Under the pieces are notes generated by a model that was given only the letters and a program-made list of their open reading frames with translations, was not told where the DNA came from and ran no database searches. 64,000 nt of DNA from Pseudomonadota bacterium (GTDB lineage Bacteria > Desulfobacterota > Desulfovibrionia > Desulfovibrionales > Desulfovibrionaceae), in NCBI GenBank assembly GCA_023433925.1, contig JAEYTO010000068.1, positions 1 through 64,000 on the forward strand, in the 5' to 3' direction. Each line of letters begins with the position of its first letter. Within the stretch, counting starts at the first letter, position 1. A program made the position numbers and the translations under genes. Positions 56,901-61,573 of this stretch are shown here, in pieces.

Positions 56901-59180
56901 TTGGCCTTGGCGCGCATATGGCGGGAAGTGCTCGGCCTTGACCAGGTAGGCCTGGACGACGATTTCTTCGCGCTGGGCGGCGACTCCATCAGGGCCGCGC
57001 GCATGGCCGCGGCCGTGGAGGGGCTGTGGGGCGGACGCCTGCCCATGGCGGGCCTCATGGGCGGCGTGACCATCCGCGAGCTGACGCGGCGGCTTGCCTG
57101 CCAGGGGGATGGCTGGAGCCCGCTCATCCCGTTGCGCAAGGGCGTGGGCACGGCGCTCGTGCTCGTTCACAGCCTGGGCGGTTCGATCCTGTGCTACCGG
57201 GGGCTCCTGGAGGCCCTGCCGGGCGATGCGCCCGTGTTCGCGCTGCCGCCGTACGGGCTGGAGGATGGGCAGACCCCCGCCAACGACCTGGGCGGCATGG
57301 TGGAGCCCTACCTGGAGCCCCTTTGCCGGATGTTCCCCGATGGGAATGTGGTCCTGCTCGGCCTGTGCATGGCGGGCCTGACGGCCTGGGAGCTGGCGCG
57401 CCGCATGGAGCTTCGCGGCTGTCGAGTCAGGGGCGTGGTTTCGCTCAACACCAGGAGCCACCTGCTCGTGGACGAGCAGGGCAGGCCCATGCCGCCGACG
57501 GAGATTCCCGAGGACGTGCCCGAGGAGGCCATCGACATCGGCATGGAGACGCTGGCCGGATACGAAGGTGGGCTTGCGCGCGGGGCGGATGAACGCATGC
57601 GCGCGTTCGTCAGGGCGCAGCTCCGCGCCTGGGCGCGCTATGCGCCGCCGCCCGCGCCTCTGGCCATGACCTGCATCCGGCCGCTGGAGCCCGCCCTGGA
57701 CGACTACCTGCCCTTCGAGACCCGGCCGCTCGGCTGGGAGCCCTTGGCGCTGGGCGGCGCGAGGGAGGCGCACTGCCCCGGAAGCCATTTCACCATGCTC
57801 GCCAGCCCGCACGTGGAGAGCATGGCGGCCATCGTGGCCGCGCTCCTCGCGCCGGGCGGCGATGAGCATGGCGAGCGGATTCCGTTGACGCCCATCCAGG
57901 AATGGTTCTTCGGCCTGCCCATGCGGCATGGCCATTTCTTCCAGTCGGTGACGCTGGAGAGCCCGCTCCGCCGTCCCGCCGCGACCTATCGCAAGGCCCT
58001 GGCCGCTCTCGTGGAGCGGCACGAAATGCTGCGGGCGAGCTACGCGCGGGATGAAGGCGGCTGGGCGCAGAGGGTCGCCCCGCACGGCGTCTTCGGCTTC
58101 CGTCTGTGTCCGGCGGAGGAGCTGGATGCCGCGCGGCGGGACATCGCCGCACGACAGGATCTCCAACGCTCCCCGCTGGCCTGGTGCGTCGTGGGACAGC
58201 ACGGCGACTCTTCCGGGGTGGACGCCATGGGGGCGGACACCATCGTGCTCATGGCGCACCACCTTGTCATAGACGGAGTTTCATGGCGCATCCTGCTCCA
58301 GGATTTCGCCGCGGCGCTGGCGTGCCTCGACCGGGGCGGCGAGATCGCCCTGCCGAGCGAGGCTCTTCGGAATGAGGGCAGCTTTGCCGCATGGGCCTCC
58401 CGACTGCGCGAGCATGCAGCCTCGCCCGCCATGCGGGACGAGGCGGCCTACTGGAGCCGCGTCGTGGCATCGCTGCCACCGGCTCTGCCCACGCGCGAGA
58501 CGGTCACACGCCGTCTGCGCGAGGAGCTTGAGACGCTCTCCGCAGTCATCGGCAAGGAGGCCACGGCCGCGCTCATGGAGCAAGGCCACGCGCGATACGC
58601 GGCGCGCGGCGAGACGCTGCTGCTGGCCGCGCTCATGGAAGCGGTCCACGCCTGGAGCGGCCGCGAGGCCATGACCGTCATGCTGGAAGGCCATGGCAGG
58701 GAGGAGCTTTTCAATGACATCTCACTGCTGGCCGTGGTGGGGTGGTTCACGACCATGTACCCGGTGGTGGTCCGGCGCGCGGATTCCCTGGCCGAGACCG
58801 TCGCCGGGTTGCAGCGGCAGCTCGGGGCCATCCCCGGCAGGGGCATCGGCTTCGGAATCGCCCGGCATCTTGGCGGCCATGAGGGCTTGTCGGCCTGCCG
58901 CGCGGACGTCCTGTTCAACTTCCTTGGCGAAGCCTCGGAGTCAAGGCGGGACGGAGCGCCCTTCAGCCTCGGCCGGCTGGGCTCCCCGTGGGACGTGGGA
59001 GACGATTTCCCGCAGGAGGCTCCGCTGGCCCTGACCTGCCACGTGCAGGACGGCAGCCTGGTCCTGACCATGGAGTGGCATCCTCGCGAGTATCCGCGCG
59101 AGAGCATCGCGGCCTTCATGGAGGCATACGCACGCAGGCTGGAGGCCATGTCCGGCCGCAGACAGGACGGCATGGCGTGA
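41925..59180 (+). CDS. Giant hybrid NRPS: ACP-AMT-(C-A-T)x4-TE-E
   Basis: 5751 aa. ACP (1-82; Ser38 in GLDSL). PLP aminotransferase of the glutamate-semialdehyde class (255-710; Lys534 in YGKIIGGG), as in mycosubtilin/iturin synthases, which turns a beta-ketoacyl-ACP into a beta-aminoacyl chain. Module 1: C (716-1140; LHITADG, first His lost, catalytic His846 kept), A (1146-1661), T (Ser1705). Module 2: C (HHCVIDG 2024-2030), A (2326-2820), T (Ser2864). Module 3: C (HHIILDG 3078-3084), A (3402-3905), T (Ser3960). Module 4: C (HHAILDG 4174-4180), A (4480-4976), T (Ser5021). TE (5063-5312; GLCMAG with Cys5148, His5288). Then a full epimerisation domain (5321-5742; LTPIQEWFF, HHLVIDGVSW 5445-5454, VGWFTTMYPV). 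Hand-read A-domain pockets are DAWYLGAIT, DVWWTGNIT, DAYFTAAVC (Phe-like) and DAWNAGEIM; none gives a safe substrate. A palindromic repeat is inserted after T1 (47233-47371). Confidence 0.95.
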   Translation: MTLDRIFSEIHQLAHTVFGIPKDELDPHAGILELGLDSLMIIKLGQEIERRFGVALEARWFLTAMPSLTTLAAHIHGLMGNDGSGGGGGGKQCASMPCAAPVPEQGQSSAKPAPVAEPRPDAASEAAASAASAAMGMLDGISALGSGLPGLSATGAAGSVAGAPRDGADARNAEALALFSAQLEAMRQIFSRQFEALQAVLPGTGTASRANAADGADGATASRRQGGASLPEAWPEARPEQPRKPHMRGFVLEPTPLTSEQQAFVERLVAAHVARTRRSRELGRKSPVLADWKSSLSYRPELREAAYPIVADTMKGGRFTDVDGNEYIDIAVGMGVHFLGHNPPYVEEAIRRRLERGFGLGPQCDITQEAAERIGRLTGMERVSFCNTGSEAVMFALRLARAKTGKSTVAIFSGSYHGTFDGVLAAEEGGRPHPSSPGTPEGMVRDVLLLDYDSEAALAKLEEYRDTLAAVLVEPVQSRRPGLQPQTFLRRLRRYTQEHGICLIFDEMVNGFRIAAGGAQAHFGIRADMALYGKIIGGGLPVGVIAGRKEYLDHIDGGFLGQDGRLPSSETIVFGGTFCRHPLSMEGVRATARYLEQQGQALYARANAMTTDLADRLNLWFQDNEVPLRLTHFGAQFIFESHGPYSAFAQPMELPLFYMLLLQRGVYTWERRTCGISTEHDEADMARIGQAVRDSVTALREGGFPFRLKAGAPRLFEPMTPTQERLFAIFQREHGQDAYHLPLAWRLEGELDADLLEINLGEIIKRHEALRTGFLQLDGRLLQKIHPEPPFFLERLERVDASADDTPDRQIAAFIRPFELDKPPLLRARLARQPDGAHLFMLDVLHITADGASLGIILDELNTLMQGGGLTTKPVPFREAHAALPLEGRQEDLDYWTERLADSPPLELPFDRPAEAGSPEGAQHWTVIGADILAAAKAACKTYGVTLNMLLNGVYVIFLHGLTGGRRFCVGMADGGRFGPKAGQAVGMFVNTVPQDFRVEPAQGLKEFFASIRLSCAESMSRNRAPYGDIVGALGRSPAATMLSYERADQRKPAWPGLRITPESAHGQGAMYDLAMDIVEMDGVLHCNVQHSTAFRPETARSFDQVFAHLLAQAAERAEATVGDLSFLPPAQYDRLKQEWAAAARPFDRSVSVVEAIRRQAGRTPQATALVQEHDGRLESVSYADLDARSDALARRLAALGAGPEKAVALLFERGPAFVVAALAVMKAGAAYMPLSPEYPDERMEFQLRDSGAMALATSRALLPRAQGFGVPCLTLGPGGQLDECPETHPDSLSPVQAPEDMPLPLPAPGQLAYIIYTSGTTGRPKGVMIEHHSLANLCQWFIRHYEITEADRTTAYAPFVFDASIWELFPMLMSGACVHVLHEDIRQSLPHIHEYLRRHRITVTYFLSQVSEMIEGDRLPDLRLLLCGGDVLRMASPRGKHRHSNAYGPTEFTITSHVADLDGAWPVPLGKPLDNIQCFILDARGRLMPIGFPGEMCLAGEQIARGYLNRPEATERAFVPNPFAHDAPASAGTDHSRLYRTGDLCRWRADGGYDFLGRMDEQVKIRGHRIEPGEVGKAVAECPGVEQNTVQALADEAGRKYLCAYVVPSPGTDRAALEAALRDHLARRLPPYMLPQCHVFLDRLPYASSGKLDRRALPKPEQTAGDHTPPTTPEEAMLAEVWQEQLGRPRIGRNDNFFELGGDSIKGLMLTAAVRARGYAMQARDLFNAPTLKALAALLDPIAEPGGAEDKGRRAGETAASVGMGLQHFANESREGAALSRTLSRQGPLFRQGPLDPLGLLRRGTVFSTQSQTAIAAQTARAGESSGRAGASSPLAAVAVSTHAAAVAVKPADSFLAGTAPDGILPADMAAIRSRLGDALEHVHLPSPMQEGMLFHHQLARDGGDSEVYKEQSDLRLRGPLDVEALEARFARIIARHEALRSVLAHRDVSRPLVAVLRAGSIPESCFTHVDLSALSPREQELRIEAAARDARAALHDLEQAPLARLALFTLGKDEHRLLFTVHHCVIDGWSTGILFSELLGEEMPDARSATPFRAYIDWLRRQDGAAVRAWWKSRLDGVEERTVLPGHKPAPGAAYEGRSLALPMSEDLQGRLTGLARRLHATMNSVLQAAWAVILSRCNGHEDMVFGEVVSGRPPELPGMHEIIGLCSNTAPVRIRCRADVRFSELVASVRENALAAQPYACWPLADIQARHELRGDLLSHFFVMENYPPPQGRSGLEVTVLEGFSRTNYDFSVVWEVREGALCGSFVFNAAAIPVWQVEALGEAYLTLLDGVSREPDGALSSFPLLPAPTKKAMLRDFAPPAVKYPDRSVADLFAGMAARQPEATALVFQGQRLTYGELDRRSTALAARLREAGADRERMVAVLLNRGLGFGTACLAALKAGAAFLPLDPETPTDRLRFILTDASPVAIVSESALAGLLPDTLPFLDAHDERLHQDVPEFEPARPAPDDAAYAIYTSGTTGAPKGVVICQAALANQILWTCRHYGLSSRSVLTHFASHAFDVSLWETFPALLSGAALHVLDDGLRHNPARLAAYVREHGVTDLWLPPHLAAIYLKEYEVAGLRSLTAGGDRFAPHAARGAGADFFLYNNYGPTECAITATSHRFRPGEPVTIGRPVDNTPCYILDRAGHMQPLGFPGELHIGGVQVGRGYLNRPELTERAFKPDPFRAGEPESRMYASGDLCSLLPDGRIAFHGRMDQQVKVRGQRIELGEIERVLGRHPAVGQCVATVMTEASGAARLCAYVISKDGTPDGPPTDELRAEAARWLPAYMVPDVIMVLEAFPLTVSGKVDMRRLPSPPEHTRDYTAPGTDAEKALATALADVLHAERVGLRDNFFDLGGDSIKALMLIARLERQGYALPMKDVFLPVDVEGLARLLVPAPGARSFGAKSFGEPRGREAPEEDARALRKRFARQGVERICGLTPMQEGMLFDIRHGGDGGARRAYLIENHAEIRGNLDPQAIKERLEVLVSRHDALRAVIVDQEVSRPWQVVLRRKPCIFRHEDLAGLPPREQGARIRESCADLAGDEVRLERDALFRVALFTLGEDRFHLALVWHHIILDGWSLALLMKELFAAEDPDTPAVSFVSHVEWLEQQDGEAHLDWWRRRLAGVESATGLPGDGYGAAQRDPPDVGADAGADTGADRPAGEPALREGNQAANLSFRLDRHTDARLRALAAERRVTVNSVLQAAWALLLARYNDAEEVVYAALSSGRPGGEPGAEDVVGLCVNTLPVRVACPLDEPFMSLAARVQHALLEGLEHAVCSAAAMRSLIGPRFADMLFVMENQPVAATDAGLAVMPVRSSGHIGLGLAVEWQDNGRLSASLHYDPRRFAPWRMESLRDHYCMLLEQGIGRPDAPSGSLAMLTPAEERRMLRHGAPADRDWPKTTFPALFLAAAERHPDRTALADGNAAYTYAELRARAEAVARGLVRLGLESGDAVAVLMARSADYAVAELGVMLAGGAFVPLDVSYPTERLADMIEDSEARLVITDDDAEHGGSGQALFPWQDDREKQAPARCALSRLAAPTEGGPADLPLPGAGDLAYILYTSGSTGKPKGVMIEHRGLANLCRWFRHDLGTGEGDVFSVYAPFVFDASVYELFPALACGAQAQVVPEGVRTDEGVLAAFFRDKGVSVAFLPPLVGKALLEGRTFPALRLLTLAGDKPGSLAPQPFTLMNAYGPTEFTVCATCWPVTEARVAPPIGTPIANACCHVVDSRMRLMPYGVPGELCLSGVQLARGYRNLPEQTAASFVPNPFADGRPRHARMYRTGDRCRLMPDGTLEFLGRMDNQLKVRGQRIEPQEIEQVLRGHPAVAEAVVVPVRRGDTTALHAYVTAAAGTEPEAILSWLAERLPPWMLPSGVTRLEAMPLTANGKIDKAALPEPVFCPVGPADSAGAAGVLGGASPARTETERLLAEIWREVLGVAVPDVQASFFALGGDSIKAMQVASRVRAAGHRLTTRRIFSLQSISRLAAAMEETRARGEAGGPGAALPMKDIGPSRAERETMERALAGRARSIEDVFALTPMQESLLSHHVMHPESVAYLEQTRLDIQGPLDARALRENLKSSTRRHQALRSVFFWKGVTRPYQVVFTQGHAAFEEHDLTGLAEQEQEARLAAGLTAVRERGLDLETGPLLKLSLYRLAPESHALLVTFHHAILDGWSMNLLAGELLGGSLPQADAAPALRGYAQWVADNDTDAARAWWSEHLSGARPVRLGLRERAPGEPADVRDVSRRMDRELCARLQALGVSRGITLSTLLQTAWGIVLARYAGQDEATFGVVLSGRNVPIDGVERMAGMFVQTVPARVHCGDERALGDILHDVQDAALNAESRAHCPLADILKATPHGASLLRHLFVFENLPEAAAPGHLVVTAKAGFNETPYEACLVFDHQAGKQRLSARLQYDARTLPDWMARGLLRHLETVLRRMADAPDAPDGRAGELHLLSHDEEDALLRASLAEAVPGQADATVVDMFAAAAEASPQATALVCGEAAWTYAELDRQSADLARALRARGVGPESVVGVLLDRSGQCIVAMLGIARAGGAYLMLDPAHPALRLAFMLEDSGARLLLAESDFPSSDLAFGGQRLRLAEALADGASRQEDTEPEFPKPSDAAYVVYTSGTTGQPKGIVVEHAALANFCRWHGRFHGVTADDVAGHVFSFSFDASGWGIFPMLAAGAAIHVLTGEDRASPQRLRDYFDAHGVSLANVPTAFAEQLPDLPAPSRLRLLASGGEAMRSWRPRPYAVYNEYGPSEATIMVTCHRVAERDGVIPIGRAIAGCWCLVLDKAGRPQPLGAPGELHIAGVQVARGYLNRPEATRTAFVENPFASRLAPETAPAYARMYRTGDLCRMLPHGELVFLGRVDRQLSVRGHRIEPEEIERHLLSCPGVKAALVTMHDTHGRQPVLCAYLVSADPDESRWRAHLAERLPAYMTPGAFIVLEAIPLTANGKIDTAALPPPVFAGSEEPALARTAEELALARIWREVLGLDQVGLDDDFFALGGDSIRAARMAAAVEGLWGGRLPMAGLMGGVTIRELTRRLACQGDGWSPLIPLRKGVGTALVLVHSLGGSILCYRGLLEALPGDAPVFALPPYGLEDGQTPANDLGGMVEPYLEPLCRMFPDGNVVLLGLCMAGLTAWELARRMELRGCRVRGVVSLNTRSHLLVDEQGRPMPPTEIPEDVPEEAIDIGMETLAGYEGGLARGADERMRAFVRAQLRAWARYAPPPAPLAMTCIRPLEPALDDYLPFETRPLGWEPLALGGAREAHCPGSHFTMLASPHVESMAAIVAALLAPGGDEHGERIPLTPIQEWFFGLPMRHGHFFQSVTLESPLRRPAATYRKALAALVERHEMLRASYARDEGGWAQRVAPHGVFGFRLCPAEELDAARRDIAARQDLQRSPLAWCVVGQHGDSSGVDAMGADTIVLMAHHLVIDGVSWRILLQDFAAALACLDRGGEIALPSEALRNEGSFAAWASRLREHAASPAMRDEAAYWSRVVASLPPALPTRETVTRRLREELETLSAVIGKEATAALMEQGHARYAARGETLLLAALMEAVHAWSGREAMTVMLEGHGREELFNDISLLAVVGWFTTMYPVVVRRADSLAETVAGLQRQLGAIPGRGIGFGIARHLGGHEGLSACRADVLFNFLGEASESRRDGAPFSLGRLGSPWDVGDDFPQEAPLALTCHVQDGSLVLTMEWHPREYPRESIAAFMEAYARRLEAMSGRRQDGMA
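47233..47371. repeat. In-frame palindromic repeat element, copy 1 (in NRPS linker)
   Basis: 139 bases inside the NRPS gene, in the linker after the T domain of module 1. The left 56 bases (47233-47288) are identical to copy 2 at 59445; the right 50 bases (47322-47371) differ at 4 positions. It contains hairpin 1 (CGAGAGAGGGC / GCCCTCTCTCG) and hairpin 2 (CCAGGGGCCC / GGGCCCCCTGG). It is read through without a stop as ANESREGAALSRTLSRQG ... RRGTVFSTQS, the same frame as copy 2. The ends form an imperfect inverted repeat. Confidence 0.9.
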
Positions 59181-60094
59181 GTTGCCGCGAAGCAGATCTT
59201 TTGCTCGTGGTCGGGGATATCGACTCCCTGGCCGAGTTGGCCCCGGAGAGAACCCTGCTGCCGCTTCTCGCGCCGGACCAGCAGAAATGGGTGCTCGCCA
59301 GCAGGCGGCCGGAAGACAGGTTGCGGCGAATGCTCGTCCGCCTGCTCCTGGCCGAGGGCCTCAAGGAACTGGAGGGTGCGCCTCTTGTCGAGACGCTCGG
59401 GCGCATCGCCAGGACGGAGCAGGGCCAGCCCATCCTAGGGCAGGTTGCAAATGAATCGAGAGAGGGCGCCGCCCTCTCTCGAACTCTCTCCCGCCAGGGG
59501 GATAATGACTCGGGCCGTCCTGGCCCTCGCCCCGCGGACGTCGCCCAAGGCGGCGACGTCCAATTGTGCCGTCCTGCACGATTGTCCCCCTGGACTCCTC
59601 GGGCTGAACCACTCGGGCTATTGCAGCGAGGCACGGTTTTCTCAACTCAATCGCGAATTGCCATGGCGGGCCGCGCCTGGAACGTCAGCTTCAGCCATGC
59701 GGGCGACATGGGCGTGTGCCTTGTGGGTCGGCCGGAGCGGACAGGCCGGGTGGGAGTCGATGTGGAGCAGCGGCAGGATATCGTCCTCGACGACGTGGCT
59801 GCGGCATTTACACCCGGAGAGCGCGCCTACATAGCCATGGCCGAGGGCGACGCGCTCTGGCGCCTGTGGACGGCCAAGGAGGCGGTGCTCAAGCTGCTGG
59901 GAACAGGCTTCCTGGCGGACCCGCAAGGGCTGGAGGTGCTGCCGCCCTGGCGGGTGGCATCCCTGCCTGGGCTCTCGCTGCGGCATGTGGAGTTGCCCGT
60001 TGACTCCAAGTACGTACTTGCCGTTGCGGCGGAGTATCCCCCGGCTTCGTTCCAGGTGATCGCGCCCAGCCTGAATGCTTCGCGGCTGGCTTGA
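59177..60094 (+). CDS. Sfp-type 4'-phosphopantetheinyl transferase with an internal insert
   Basis: 305 aa from the GTG at 59177, which overlaps the NRPS stop (GTGA), so it is coupled to the NRPS. It converts apo carrier domains to holo forms. The N-terminal half carries basic CoA-contact residues (LASRRPEDRLRRMLVRLLLA) and a GQPIL segment equal to the GKPxL box. The second half has VSFSHAGD (the FNxSHS box), GVDVEQ (Mg-binding acid pair) and WTAKEAVLKLLG. Between GQPIL and VSFSHAGD, normally a few residues apart, about 73 extra residues come from a 220-base palindromic repeat (59445-59664). The insert is in a surface loop and keeps frame, so the enzyme may be active, but this is not certain. 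Confidence 0.92.
   Translation: MSCREADLLLVVGDIDSLAELAPERTLLPLLAPDQQKWVLASRRPEDRLRRMLVRLLLAEGLKELEGAPLVETLGRIARTEQGQPILGQVANESREGAALSRTLSRQGDNDSGRPGPRPADVAQGGDVQLCRPARLSPWTPRAEPLGLLQRGTVFSTQSRIAMAGRAWNVSFSHAGDMGVCLVGRPERTGRVGVDVEQRQDIVLDDVAAAFTPGERAYIAMAEGDALWRLWTAKEAVLKLLGTGFLADPQGLEVLPPWRVASLPGLSLRHVELPVDSKYVLAVAAEYPPASFQVIAPSLNASRLA
59445..59664. repeat. In-frame palindromic repeat element, copy 2 (in PPTase)
   Basis: 220 bases within the transferase gene. Left 56 and right 50 bases match copy 1 at 47233. Hairpin 1 is the same; hairpin 2 is CCAGGGGGA / TCCCCCTGG and here its loop is 81 bases longer, containing a third stem (GGACGTCGCC / GGCGACGTCC). The length difference of 81 bases (27 codons) preserves frame relative to copy 1. 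Confidence 0.9.
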
Positions 60095-60134
60095 GGCAGC
60101 GACTCGGTGCGGTCGCTTGAAGCTGCTTGAGAAG

Positions 60135-60593
60135 TCATGGCTCGTCAAAGAGCCTCCTCGCCTCGCTCCCATTGGTATCCATACTCCGTGCCTGAAGCAG
60201 CTCCGTGATCACGTGCATCATGTGCTTGAGGTGGAACGGCTTGGTCACGTGCCGGTTTATGCCAAGAGAACGTGAACGCTCGATATCCTCGACAAAGGAA
60301 TGGGTCGTGACCGCCACGATGGGCACATTGGAATACTCCTGACCGCTGTTCCTGATCAACTTGGCAAGGCGCCATCCGTCCATGTTCCCCGCGAGACGGA
60401 TGTCCAGCGTGATCAGATCGACCCGGCTTGACCCAAGCACGGTCAGGGCCTCGCATGCGCTCTTCACGATGGTCGCCCTGAACCCCAGTATCCGAATGAC
60501 CTCGCTCATGATCAGAGCGCACATACGCTCGTCCTCGACGATGAGCACATGCGTCACATCGCGCGTGTCGTTCGTTGCGGCATATTGATCCAT
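60135..60593 (-). CDS. Single-domain response regulator (CheY-like)
   Basis: 152 aa. Receiver domain with the acid pair in IVEDERM, phospho-acceptor Asp in LITLDIRLAG, the Thr in VAVTTHSF and Lys in VTKPF. There is no output domain, so it acts by protein contact or in a phosphorelay. It begins 4 bases after the 6-phosphogluconate-dehydrogenase-like gene and converges with the transferase gene. No kinase is adjacent; the sensor starting at 63782 is a possible partner. Confidence 0.9.
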   Translation of the reverse strand: MDQYAATNDTRDVTHVLIVEDERMCALIMSEVIRILGFRATIVKSACEALTVLGSSRVDLITLDIRLAGNMDGWRLAKLIRNSGQEYSNVPIVAVTTHSFVEDIERSRSLGINRHVTKPFHLKHMMHVITELLQARSMDTNGSEARRLFDEP

Positions 60594-60597
60594 AAAG

Positions 60598-61338
60598 TTA
60601 ATTGCTTACCGAGTGGAGCGGCTTTGCCGCGGAATCGACCGGATTGGCATTTCCGCTCAGAGCCGATGGTATCCGCGTTCGCAGGAAATGCCACACGGAG
60701 TCCGACAGAGGCTGTTTCTTGCAGAAGAGGTGCCCGAAGATGAGAAGGGCTTCCAGGTTGAAGCCATCGTTGAACGGGGATCGCTTGATCTCCAAAAGGA
60801 CCTCGGCCAGGGCGGACTGCATCAGTACTTCGTATTTTTGCTGCACGCAGCGGAGAAAGTGTCCAACTCCGGCCGGACCGCAGTGATAGTAGCCTCCATC
60901 GCCCGCTATGGTCGCCAGCAGCGGCTCTACCTTCTGGAAAGCCTCCTTTTCCCCGCCCACGAACAGAGCGATCCGGTACTCGTCGATCACGGTTCCGATA
61001 TCGATGTAACTGGCTCCATTCTCGGCAAGCCTGGCGGCGAGCCGGATGTTGTCCTCGAAGTACTGCGCTCGGCTGTTCAGCAAGATCGTGTCGGCCGGCA
61101 GGAGTTCAGCCAGCGCGCACAGTTGCCGGCCTGAAAGGTCCGCGCTCCAGATCACCTTGGGCAGGTGCGGCTTTTCAAGGGCCTCCTTCAAGGCCACGCG
61201 CGCAATCCTCCCGAAGCAGCGGAGACGTCTGAGCAGTTGCTCATCCTTGCAGTCCAGATGGATTTCATGTCCTCCGGCAAGCAACCTGCGCGCGATATCC
61301 TCGGCTGCGAAGCTCTCCCCGAGCAGAACGAGTTGCAT
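60598..61338 (-). CDS. Short 6-phosphogluconate-dehydrogenase-like protein
   Basis: 246 aa, shorter than Gnd (about 300 or 470). The N-terminus (MQLVLLGESFAAEDIARRLL) has a Rossmann-like start but lacks the usual GxGxMG. The middle keeps ASYIDIGTVIDE, matching the VDAGTSGG region. A later segment, GYYHCGPAGVGHFLRCVQQK, closely follows the GPxGxGHxVKMxHNxxE substrate box, with Lys but an altered Asn. It probably binds a related sugar acid or has lost catalysis. GGAGG lies 7-8 bases before the ATG. Operon partner of the response regulator. Confidence 0.75.
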   Translation of the reverse strand: MQLVLLGESFAAEDIARRLLAGGHEIHLDCKDEQLLRRLRCFGRIARVALKEALEKPHLPKVIWSADLSGRQLCALAELLPADTILLNSRAQYFEDNIRLAARLAENGASYIDIGTVIDEYRIALFVGGEKEAFQKVEPLLATIAGDGGYYHCGPAGVGHFLRCVQQKYEVLMQSALAEVLLEIKRSPFNDGFNLEALLIFGHLFCKKQPLSDSVWHFLRTRIPSALSGNANPVDSAAKPLHSVSN

Positions 61339-61460
61339 GGTGTGTCCTCCGCGCTATCCAAGGCAAGAAGCATTCCCGGGAGCAGGACTGAGCGGAACCT
61401 TATAAACTCAAGACATTTCAATCGGCCTCAGTTGTAGCGGATGGGAATGGCGGAAACGAT

Positions 61461-61478
61461 TGCACCAGATCCGGTGCA
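61461..61478. promoter_or_regulatory. Operator-like palindrome 1 (GCACC-N6-GGTGC)
   Basis: TGCACC (61461-61466) and GGTGCA (61473-61478) pair around AGATCC. A third half-set, GCACC (61476-61480) with GGTGC (61493-61497), follows with a 12-base spacer. The same N6 arrangement recurs at 61558. Confidence 0.5.
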
Positions 61479-61515
61479 CCTGCATTAGACGTGGTGCAAT
61501 TATAATCTTAACCAC

Positions 61516-61545
61516 TTAAAATAAAATAATATATTCTTTTATGCT
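61516..61545 (+). promoter_or_regulatory. Possible sigma-70 promoter between the palindromes
   Basis: TTAAAA (61516-61521) and TATGCT (61540-61545) with an 18-base spacer in an AT-rich tract. It points toward the 35-aa peptide gene and lies between the two palindromes. Confidence 0.3.
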
Positions 61546-61557
61546 AGCCTGAAAGGC

Positions 61558-61573
61558 GCACCTGGGCTGGTGC
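61558..61573. promoter_or_regulatory. Operator-like palindrome 2 (GCACC-N6-GGTGC)
   Basis: GCACC (61558-61562), spacer TGGGCT, GGTGC (61569-61573): same arms and spacing as palindrome 1, 97 bases downstream of it. Confidence 0.5.

Noticed and set aside
59445..59664. Transferase gene called as a pseudogene
   Set aside because: Both halves keep all visible motifs and one uninterrupted frame; the insert falls in a loop between conserved boxes.
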